NCBI GenBank assembly: GCA_021848765.1
Contig: JAJZTU010000015.1
Location: forward strand, 10,311-22,052
Direction of reading: 5' to 3'
Origin: Bacillota bacterium
GTDB lineage: Bacteria; Bacillota; GCA-003054495; Carboxydocellales; JAJZTU01
DNA length: 11,742 nt
Both the position numbers and the translations under genes were made by a program. The stretch's first letter is position 1. Each line of letters begins with the position of its first letter. Under the pieces are notes generated by a model that worked only from the letters and a program-made list of their open reading frames with translations, had not been told where the DNA came from and made no database searches. Of the stretch, positions 6,912 through 11,742 are shown one piece after another.

Positions 6912-7271
6912 ATGCTTGATAAATTGACGGTTGGCAGGAGAGGCGAGGAAAAGGCCTGCGAGTTTTTGCTGGACAACGCCTTTCGGATTGTAGAGAAAAA
7001 TTATCGCTGCCGGCTGGGAGAGGTAGATATTATTGGCTGGGACCGGGATGAATTGGTCTTTGTAGAGGTTCGGGCCCGTACTTCCGGTTCCTTTGCGTCT
7101 CCGGAGGAAACAGTGGGAACTCGAAAACAACAGAAACTGCGGCGCTTAGCAGCTCATTATTTATCCTGGAAGTTCGGGCGGGAGGTTAACTGCCGTTTTG
7201 ATGTGGTAACTCTACTGTTTGATGGCGAAGGTAATGTCCTCAAGATAAAGCACTATCCGGGGGCTTTTTAA
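6912..7271 (+). CDS. yraN: UPF0102 family protein YraN
   Basis: A 119-residue YraN protein (PF02021), usual length for the family. It has the nuclease-like core seen in the family: 'GRRGEEKACEFLLDNAFRIVEKNYRC' then 'GEVDIIGWDRDELVFVEVRAR', with the E-D-E-x-R residues of a PD-(D/E)xK-like site, and 'KQQKLRRLAAHYL'. The fold resembles Holliday-junction resolvases, but the cellular role is not firmly known. ATG 6912 has GGAGG at 6898-6902, 9 bases upstream. In many Firmicutes yraN lies next to rnhB on one side and yifB on the other; here yifB is about 2.5 kb downstream and the gas-vesicle operon is upstream. Confidence 0.93.
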   Translation: MLDKLTVGRRGEEKACEFLLDNAFRIVEKNYRCRLGEVDIIGWDRDELVFVEVRARTSGSFASPEETVGTRKQQKLRRLAAHYLSWKFGREVNCRFDVVTLLFDGEGNVLKIKHYPGAF

Positions 7272-7284
7272 CTCAATGTCGCAA

Positions 7285-7310
7285 GAAGCCCCCGCTTCTT
7301 TAAGCGGGGG
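7285..7310 (+). terminator. GC-rich hairpin after yraN; weak terminator or relic IS200/IS605 end
   Basis: CCCCCGCTT (7289-7297) and AAGCGGGGG (7302-7310) form a perfect 9-bp stem with a 4-base loop. GAAGC (7285-7289) can also pair with GCTTC (7294-7298), giving an alternative small hairpin. It begins 14 bases after the yraN stop and could end that transcript, but no T-tract follows. The layout GAAG-CCCCC-stem-GGGGG followed shortly by TTCAC resembles right ends of TnpB-type IS200/IS605 elements as I remember them. No tnpA or tnpB is present nearby. Confidence 0.45.
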
Positions 7311-7321
7311 AGCATTCACCA

Positions 7322-7348
7322 GGAAGGGTTTTCATAGCATTTGTCGAA
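7322..7348 (+). promoter_or_regulatory. Bipartite motif copy 2 with perfect Spo0A-like box upstream of the HDOD gene
   Basis: GGAAGGGTTT at 7322-7331 and TTTGTCGAA at 7340-7348. The right box is an exact match to the classic Spo0A box. It ends 71 bases before the HDOD start. A short inverted repeat, AATTAAA (7347-7353) and TTTAATT (7374-7380), follows it. No clear sigma-A promoter is seen between the hairpin and the start codon, so this element may itself be the promoter or its operator. Confidence 0.5.
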
Positions 7349-7419
7349 TTAAAGGATGTAGTAGTTGAAAAGTTTTAATTGAGAAAGCCATAGAAGTCAG
7401 GCCGGAGGAGGAAACACCA

Positions 7420-8250
7420 ATGCTAAGCCTGGAAATGTTAGTACAGGAAATAGATTCTGTCCCGCCCCTGCCCACTACAGTGACCCGGGCTCTACAGGTT
7501 ATTGAAGACCGCGAGTCCAGCGCCAAGGAACTGGCCAAGGTATTGGCCGAGGATCAGAGTATTACTGCGACTTTACTGAAGTATGCCAACTCGGCTTACT
7601 ATGGAGTGTCCAGAACGGTTTCCACGGTAAGTGAAGCCACTGTCATCCTGGGTTTTACTACCATTAGGAGCATGCTATTGACAGCTTCAGTACATAAGTT
7701 GGTTAACCGGGAAATTTCCGGCTATGCTCTGGCCCAGGGGGAACTCTGGAAACACTCTATTCAGTGTGCCATGGTGGCAAAAAATTTAGCAAAGAAATGC
7801 AAGTTTCCTCAGGTAGAGCAGGCTTTTGTGGCCGGATTGATTCACGATATCGGCAAAGTTGTTCTAAATAACTATGTAGGGGCCCAATATAGGGAGATAA
7901 TCAGCACCGTCGAACAGGAGCACATTCCCTTCATGGAGGCCGAAAAACAAATTCTGGGTTTCAACCATGCCGAAGTAGGAGCCAGGTTGGCGCTCAAGTG
8001 GAACCTGCCTGAAGACCTGGTGGATGCCATAGCCCACCATCACAGCCCTAGGGGTTCGGAGAGGAACTCAAAGCTAACCGCCCTGGTGCATGTTGCCGAT
8101 GCTATTTGTCTGATGCTGGGATTTGGCCTGGGTTCCGATGGACTGCTTTATCCTCTGGATGAGGCTGTTTTGGACATGGTGGGACTTACTGTAGAGCTGA
8201 TTGAAGAGGCGATGGTCGAGGTGCAGGAGCTTCCGGAGTTCGATATCTAG
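7420..8250 (+). CDS. HDOD-domain signal transduction protein
   Basis: A 276-residue cytoplasmic protein made almost wholly of one HDOD domain (PF08668). It shows the entry motif 'VPPLPTTVTRALQVIED', then 'LAKVLAEDQSITATLLKYANSAYYG', 'EATVILGFTTIRSMLLTASV', and an HD segment 'FVAGLIHDIGKVVLNNYV' with H142-D143 and K146, and 'AIAHHHSP'. HDOD proteins are thought to be regulatory relatives of HD-GYP and HD phosphohydrolases; this one still has an H-D pair, so residual metal binding is possible but untested. No receiver, PAS or GGDEF domain is attached. ATG 7420 is supported by GGAGGAGG at 7404-7411. It is a single-gene unit with its own terminator, and the upstream Spo0A-like box hints at control linked to sporulation or motility decisions. 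Confidence 0.92.
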   Translation: MLSLEMLVQEIDSVPPLPTTVTRALQVIEDRESSAKELAKVLAEDQSITATLLKYANSAYYGVSRTVSTVSEATVILGFTTIRSMLLTASVHKLVNREISGYALAQGELWKHSIQCAMVAKNLAKKCKFPQVEQAFVAGLIHDIGKVVLNNYVGAQYREIISTVEQEHIPFMEAEKQILGFNHAEVGARLALKWNLPEDLVDAIAHHHSPRGSERNSKLTALVHVADAICLMLGFGLGSDGLLYPLDEAVLDMVGLTVELIEEAMVEVQELPEFDI

Positions 8251-8253
8251 CGC

Positions 8254-8270
8254 CTCATCAGGCTGATGAG
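8254..8270 (+). repeat. Short inverted repeat after the HDOD gene
   Basis: CTCATCA (8254-8260) and TGATGAG (8264-8270) flank a 3-base loop directly after the HDOD stop. It lacks a T-tract and precedes the stronger terminator, so it may only help protect the mRNA 3' end. Confidence 0.5.
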
Positions 8271-8291
8271 TTAATAAAAGTAAAAAGTGAC

Positions 8292-8331
8292 AAATAAGAG
8301 GGAAGCATTTAAAATGCTCCCTCTTATTTTT
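8292..8331 (+). terminator. Strong intrinsic terminator between HDOD gene and aminotransferase gene
   Basis: AATAAGAGGGA-GCAT on the left (from 8293) pairs with ATGC-TCCCTCTTATT on the right (to about 8328), with one bulged A, and a T-run to 8331. It ends HDOD transcription. The stem is nearly symmetric, so it may also stop the convergent aminotransferase transcript, although the T-tract on that strand is interrupted. Confidence 0.88.
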
Positions 8332-8379
8332 GTTAAGTACATCTTTGTCAGTTCGCTATTAGTGGGTTTCAACTATAAA

Positions 8380-9570
8380 TTACTTCCCAAGGTTAAATTC
8401 CTCAGCCAGTTTTCGAAATGCCGGCAGGGCATTTTGGATGATTTGGTTATCAATACAATAGGCGATGCGGAAATAACCGGGAGCACCGAAGCCGCTTCCG
8501 GGGACCACCAGGATGTTATGCTTTGCGGCAGCCAGTACAAATTCAACATCATCGGCAATAGGCGATTTGGGGAAGAGGTAGAAGGCCCCCTGGGGCTTGA
8601 CCATTTGGAAGCCCAGGGCAGTAAGGTTATCATAGAGCAGGTCACGCTTTTCACGGTACTCGGAGATATCCACACTTTCCCGCTGCAGCTTGGTAACTGC
8701 TCTCTGCAGCAGAGCAGGAGCATTGACAAAACCCAGGGTCCGGTTGGAGAAGGTAAGGCCGCCCATCATCAATTCCAGGTTCTTGATTTTGGGACTGGCA
8801 GCAATGTAGCCAATCCGTTCTCCGGGAAGGGCCAGGTCTTTACTGTGGGAGGTTACCACAAAACTGTGGTCCACATATTTGAAAATGCTGGGAATCTTAA
8901 CCCCGTCGTAGGTGATTTTAGCATAGGGCTCATCGGAGATTACATAGATGGTGGTACCAAACTGGGTTTCTTTGGCCCGCAGCAAAATGCCCAATTCTTC
9001 CAGAGAATCGGCGTTATAAACAACCCCGGTGGGGTTATTGGGGGAGTTAATAATGATGGCCCGGGTATTGGCAGTAATTGCACCTGCTATAGCATCCAGG
9101 TCCAGTTGGAAATCATCCTTAGTCTGAACTTCCTTGATTGTTCCGCCGTGATTGTCTATGTAGAATTTGTACTCTACGAAAAAGGGAGCCAGGATAATGA
9201 CTTCCTGACCGGGGTCAAGGATTGTTTTGAGTACCACATTAAGGGCACCCCCGGCTCCAACGGTCATAACCACATGGTTTTCGGTAAAGGCAAGGCCTGA
9301 GTCTTCGGAAAGAACCTCAGCCACTGCCTTGCGGGTCTCGGGGTAGCCGGCATTGCTCATGTAGCGGTGCATACCGGGGATAGGATTCAAAGCCAATTGC
9401 TTGAGTTCTTCCTTGAAGGAAGCAGGCGGCTCTACCGAGGGGTTACCCAGGGTGAAATCATAGACCTTGTCGTCCCCATGAATTTTCTTAAGGCGCTCCC
9501 CTTCCTCAAACATGGCCCTAATCCAGGAGGACCGGGAGAGCAGTCCTTCGATTTTCTTGGAAATAGTCAC
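8380..9570 (-). CDS. PLP-dependent class I/II aminotransferase
   Basis: A 396-residue fold-type I aminotransferase (PF00155), probably of the aspartate or aromatic type. With the start at 9570, it shows 'NSPNNPTG' (175-182), 'SDEPYA' (212-217), the PLP-binding lysine K244 in 'SHSKDLALPGERIGY', and 'YFRIAYC' whose arginine (about R368) is the usual carboxylate-binding residue. The enzyme would move an amino group between an amino acid and 2-oxoglutarate in the cytoplasm; the exact substrate cannot be read from sequence. I chose GTG 9570 because AAGGAG lies 8 bases upstream of it. GTG 9579, three codons earlier, overlaps that same AAGGAG and is less likely. The gene is alone on the - strand, convergent with the HDOD gene and divergent from yifB, so it is its own transcription unit inserted between yraN and yifB. 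Confidence 0.94.
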   Translation of the reverse strand: MTISKKIEGLLSRSSWIRAMFEEGERLKKIHGDDKVYDFTLGNPSVEPPASFKEELKQLALNPIPGMHRYMSNAGYPETRKAVAEVLSEDSGLAFTENHVVMTVGAGGALNVVLKTILDPGQEVIILAPFFVEYKFYIDNHGGTIKEVQTKDDFQLDLDAIAGAITANTRAIIINSPNNPTGVVYNADSLEELGILLRAKETQFGTTIYVISDEPYAKITYDGVKIPSIFKYVDHSFVVTSHSKDLALPGERIGYIAASPKIKNLELMMGGLTFSNRTLGFVNAPALLQRAVTKLQRESVDISEYREKRDLLYDNLTALGFQMVKPQGAFYLFPKSPIADDVEFVLAAAKHNILVVPGSGFGAPGYFRIAYCIDNQIIQNALPAFRKLAEEFNLGK

Positions 9571-9599
9571 TACTACCACTCCTTAAGCGTAAATTTGAG

Positions 9600-9619
9600 C
9601 GCTGCCGGGCTTAGCAGCG
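9600..9619. repeat. Inverted repeat in the aminotransferase leader
   Basis: CGCTGC (9600-9605) and GCAGCG (9614-9619) form a 6-bp stem with an 8-base loop. It sits 14 bases upstream of the aminotransferase ribosome binding site, within the divergent intergenic region. It has no T-tract and could be a leader hairpin or an operator. No function is shown. Confidence 0.45.
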
Positions 9620-9646
9620 AAAATATGGTAAGTTGATACCACCGCC

Positions 9647-9675
9647 TTACAAAATATTTCTGCTAGAGGTATGAT
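9647..9675 (+). promoter_or_regulatory. yifB: Sigma-A type promoter of yifB
   Basis: TTACAA (9647-9652), a 17-base spacer, and TATGAT (9670-9675) match the housekeeping consensus at 4 of 6 and 5 of 6 positions with ideal spacing. Transcription would start near 9682, leaving a leader of about 100 bases that contains the third copy of the bipartite motif. Confidence 0.6.
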
Positions 9676-9716
9676 ATAACATCGTGGAACTATTTGCAAC
9701 ATTTGTTAAACATAAT

Positions 9717-9743
9717 GGAAGGAATTGTAAAGATGGTGGCGAA
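9717..9743 (+). promoter_or_regulatory. Bipartite motif copy 3 (GGAAGG-N17-CGAA) upstream of yifB
   Basis: GGAAGGAATT at 9717-9726 and TGGCGAA at 9737-9743, in the same spacing as the copy before the HDOD gene. It ends 41 bases before the yifB start, downstream of the predicted sigma-A start point. If that promoter is right, this copy is transcribed into the leader or blocks elongation when bound. Confidence 0.45.
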
Positions 9744-9784
9744 TAACAAAGTTGAGTGGAAAAAACTGTCAATGGAGGTGGGCC

Positions 9785-11320
9785 ATGCTGGCAGTTGTAA
9801 AAAGCGTAGCTTTGCTGGGGCTGGAGGGCCGGTTGGTACAGGTAGAGGTGGATGTTACCAATGGTCTGCCTGGCTTTGATATTGTCGGGCTGCCGGATAC
9901 CTCGGTCCGGGAAAGCAAGGAACGGGTCAGAGCGGCTATACGCAACTCCGGTTTTGAGTTTCCTCTGAAGAGGATAACGGTTAATTTGGCTCCGGCTGAC
10001 TTGCGGAAGGAAGGACCGCATTTTGACCTGCCCATTGCGGTTGCCCTGCTGGCAGCTACCGGACAGATAATGTTGAAAGGTAAGTGGGCTGCGGCGGCCT
10101 ACCTGGGTGAACTGGCTCTGGACGGACACATCCGCGGTGTAGCCGGGGTACTTCCCAGCGTTGTGGTGGCTAAAGCAAACGGAGTGCCCGGAGTAGTGGT
10201 CCCGGGGGTCAACGGAGACGAGGCAGCCCTCCTGCAGGGATTGCAGGTATATGCTGTAGAAAGCCTGAACTGTTTAGTGTCAGTTATCCAGGGCCGCTCT
10301 GCCTTGGAAGAGCATAAAGCAGATATCGATGAACTCTTAATGCGCAGTGAGGGCGAAGCAGCCGACTTTGCGGAAGTTAAGGGCCAGGCCATGGCCAAGC
10401 GGGCCCTGGAGGTGGCCGCCTCCGGGGGGCACAATGTCCTGCTCCTGGGTACGCCAGGTTCGGGGAAAACTATGTTAGCACGGCGTTTGCCTGGCATTTT
10501 ACCCAGGCTCAGCATCGAGGAGGCTCTGGAAGTCACCAAGCTTTACAGTATAGCCGGAATTTTGCCTGCGGACAATCCTTTGATTACAATCCGGCCCTTT
10601 CGCGCTCCTCACCATAATGCTTCCCGTTCCAGCATGGTAGGTGGGGGGACCATTCCCCGGCCGGGGGAAATTTCTCTGGCCAATAACGGAGTGTTATTTC
10701 TTGACGAACTTCCCGAATATGACCGGTCTGTTTTGGAGTCCTTGCGCCAGCCCCTGGAGGATGGGCAGGTTACCATATCCCGGGTTAATGCGGCTTTGAC
10801 CTATCCCAGCAAATTTGTGCTGGTAGCCTCCATGAATCCATGCTACTGCGGGTTTTACGGTGACCCCGTGAAGGAGTGCACCTGCAGCCCTCATCTGGTC
10901 CACCGGTATATGCATAAAATCTCCGGCCCGCTTTTGGACCGGATTGATATTCAACTGGAAGTCCCCAGGCTGGAATATGGAGAACTGGAGTCAGGGCAAA
11001 AGGCCGAAACCTCTCATGAAATAAGAGAACGGGTGGAGGTCGCCCGCAGGAGGCAACAGCAGCGGTTGGCTGGTAGGGGAATTTGCTGCAATGCCCAGAT
11101 GGGTGTCAAGGAGGTCAGGGAGTTTTGCGAATTGACCAGGGAGGCGGTCAGCCTGCTAAAAAGCGCTTTTGACCGGTTGGGCCTAAGCGCCCGGGTGTTG
11201 GAGAGGATAAAAAAGGTGGCCAGGACTATTGCTGACCTGGCCGGGGAAGAATCGATCCAGGCCTCCCATGTCGCTGAAGCACTGCAGTATCGCAATTTGG
11301 ACCGGAAATACTGGGGGTAA
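9785..11320 (+). CDS. yifB: YifB/ComM family AAA+ ATPase (Mg-chelatase-like)
   Basis: A 511-residue protein of normal family length. The N-terminal third is a Lon-protease-like ChlI domain ('VTNGLPGFDIVGLPD', 'RITVNLAPADLRKEGPHFDLPIA'). The central AAA+ domain has Walker A GTPGSGKT (222-229) and Walker B 'VLFLDELPE' with D307-E308. A Cys cluster C353-x-C355 and C365-x-C367 in 'NPCYCGFYG' and 'ECTCSP' could bind zinc, and 'DRIDIQLEVPRL' follows. The C-terminal Mg-chelatase domain ends 'SHVAEALQYRNLDRKYWG'. In naturally transformable proteobacteria ComM is a hexameric helicase that promotes branch migration during DNA integration; a similar DNA role is likely here but unproven. ATG 9785 has GGAGGTG at 9774-9780; an upstream in-frame start at 9752 lacks a site and adds residues not typical of the family. 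Confidence 0.94.
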   Translation: MLAVVKSVALLGLEGRLVQVEVDVTNGLPGFDIVGLPDTSVRESKERVRAAIRNSGFEFPLKRITVNLAPADLRKEGPHFDLPIAVALLAATGQIMLKGKWAAAAYLGELALDGHIRGVAGVLPSVVVAKANGVPGVVVPGVNGDEAALLQGLQVYAVESLNCLVSVIQGRSALEEHKADIDELLMRSEGEAADFAEVKGQAMAKRALEVAASGGHNVLLLGTPGSGKTMLARRLPGILPRLSIEEALEVTKLYSIAGILPADNPLITIRPFRAPHHNASRSSMVGGGTIPRPGEISLANNGVLFLDELPEYDRSVLESLRQPLEDGQVTISRVNAALTYPSKFVLVASMNPCYCGFYGDPVKECTCSPHLVHRYMHKISGPLLDRIDIQLEVPRLEYGELESGQKAETSHEIRERVEVARRRQQQRLAGRGICCNAQMGVKEVREFCELTREAVSLLKSAFDRLGLSARVLERIKKVARTIADLAGEESIQASHVAEALQYRNLDRKYWG

Positions 11321-11333
11321 AGCCACCCAACAC

Positions 11334-11368
11334 GAAGCCTTGGCCTTGCACGCCGGAGGCTTCTTTTT
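11334..11368 (+). terminator. Intrinsic terminator after yifB
   Basis: GAAGCCT (11334-11340) pairs with AGGCTTC (11357-11363); inner GGC and GCC can extend the stem. A run of five T follows to 11368. It separates yifB from the small YabG-like gene. Confidence 0.85.
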
Positions 11369-11435
11369 AAATAATTTTATCCAGGCAAGCAAGTTCACGC
11401 CATAACTATCATATATTATGATGGAGGTGAAGAAC

Positions 11436-11597
11436 ATGAAAACTGGTGTAATTGTCAAGCGCAGATCCTATGGTATGGATGTTTCCTTTAAGGTACTGCA
11501 CGTCCTCAGGCACGAACGGTTAGTTATTCTTCAGTCGGTTTCCGGAGAACGGGTATTTTTCGCAGATGCGCCTATTGAAGACCTGGTGGCTGACTGA
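11436..11597 (+). CDS. Small protein resembling only the N-terminal domain of YabG
   Basis: A 53-residue protein. It reads 'MKTGVIVKRRSYGMDVSFKV', then a variable middle 'LHVLRHERLVILQSVSGERV', then 'FFADAPIEDLVAD'. The 'RRSYGMDVSFKV' and 'ADAPIEDL' segments match, from memory, the start and end of the N-terminal beta domain of YabG, the protease that trims spore coat proteins in endospore formers. YabG itself is about 290 residues; the protease part is absent. An intrinsic terminator begins 5 bases after the stop, so this looks like a complete mini-gene and not a frameshifted yabG. ATG 11436 has GGAGG at 11423-11427, 8 bases upstream. It is the only gene between the yifB terminator and its own. 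A function linked to sporulation is inference. Confidence 0.75.
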   Translation: MKTGVIVKRRSYGMDVSFKVLHVLRHERLVILQSVSGERVFFADAPIEDLVAD

Positions 11598-11599
11598 CC

Positions 11600-11629
11600 G
11601 GTCCTCAAGTATAACTTGAGGCCGTTTTT
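11600..11629 (+). terminator. Intrinsic terminator after the YabG-like mini-gene
   Basis: CCTCAAGT (11603-11610) and ACTTGAGG (11614-11621) form a perfect 8-bp stem with a 3-base loop, extended by GG/CC outside a bulged T, followed by TTTTT at 11625-11629. Confidence 0.88.
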
Positions 11630-11675
11630 ATTTTACGATGGGAAAATGGCCAGGCCCTGGATAAGCAAGGTAATC

Positions 11676-11701
11676 CCCGGGTTAAGCTAAGCTTACCCGG
11701 G
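11676..11701 (+). repeat. Hairpin in the leader of the next gene
   Basis: CCCGGGT (11676-11682) pairs with ACCCGGG (11695-11701), and AAG/CTT pairs inside it after one bulged T. No T-tract follows, so it is not a standard terminator. It lies about 28 bases before the last ribosome binding site of the window and may be a leader structure of the gene beyond the edge. Confidence 0.55.
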
Positions 11702-11729
11702 ACTTTAAGGGCGTATCAGGTATTTTGAA

Positions 11730-11735
11730 AAGGAG
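11730..11735 (+). promoter_or_regulatory. Ribosome binding site of a gene starting beyond the window
   Basis: AAGGAG followed by 7 bases to the window edge is the correct spacing for a start codon at or just after the last base. The gene itself is not visible. Confidence 0.55.
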
Positions 11736-11742
11736 AGAACAC

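Noticed and set aside
8287..9300. Open frame of 337 codons on the + strand
   Set aside because: It lies antisense to the aminotransferase, which has full PLP-enzyme motifs. Its translation shows no recognisable family, and it starts inside the HDOD terminator stem.
9752..9784. Upstream in-frame start of yifB
   Set aside because: No ribosome binding site precedes it, the extra residues are not family-like, and ATG 9785 has a strong GGAGGTG.
11410..11418. CATATATTA, resembling a sigma-K -10 box before the YabG-like gene
   Set aside because: Transcription from it would start inside the ribosome binding site, and no AC -35 element is at the right distance.
1..11742. CRISPR array, tRNA, rRNA or phage genes
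   Set aside because: No regularly spaced direct repeats, tRNA-like cloverleaf ends, rRNA segments or phage-type proteins were seen on either strand.

Overview
The window looks like part of the chromosome of an endospore-forming, anaerobic-type Firmicute, most like the Desulfotomaculum/Pelotomaculum group of Clostridia. The reasons are strong GGAGG-type ribosome binding sites with frequent GTG starts, the Bacillus-like gas-vesicle gene order, a YabG-related (sporulation) mini-gene, and TGNCGAA sites resembling Spo0A boxes. The genus is inference; nothing here fixes it.

Positions 1-6810 hold the downstream part of a gas-vesicle (gvp) operon, all on the + strand and tightly packed. In order: the 3' end of an Hsp20-family small heat shock protein (GvpH-like), a Get3/ArsA-type ATPase with a CxxC zinc motif, a full-length Cdc48/p97-type double-AAA ATPase, gvpF, gvpG, gvpL, a short GvpA-family gene (gvpS-like), a third gvpF/L paralogue, gvpK and gvpJ, then an intrinsic terminator. 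The F-G-L-S-K-J order matches the Bacillus megaterium cluster as I recall it, except for the extra F/L copy. Neither the main shell gene gvpA nor gvpN is visible; both may lie upstream. The notable feature is the chaperone set (Hsp20, Get3-like, Cdc48-like) placed directly upstream of the assembly genes. It may handle the very hydrophobic, aggregation-prone GvpA subunits, much as Get3 handles tail-anchored membrane proteins.

Positions 6811-8331 return to general chromosomal genes. yraN (UPF0102) is followed by a GC-rich hairpin that may be a terminator or a relic transposon end. Next comes an HDOD-domain signalling protein and a strong terminator. A PLP-dependent class I/II aminotransferase (8380-9570) lies on the - strand, convergent with the HDOD gene and divergent from yifB.

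Positions 9580-11742 hold yifB (comM-type AAA/Mg-chelatase ATPase) with a readable sigma-A promoter, a terminator, a 53-residue stand-alone protein resembling only the N-terminal domain of the sporulation protease YabG, its terminator, another hairpin, and a ribosome binding site for a gene starting just past the window. yraN and yifB are usually near neighbours in Firmicutes; here two genes separate them and the gas-vesicle operon abuts yraN.

A bipartite sequence, GGAAGG - 17 or 18 nt - CGAA, occurs three times: upstream of yraN, the HDOD gene and yifB. It could be a Spo0A-type site, an alternative sigma promoter, or a leader element.
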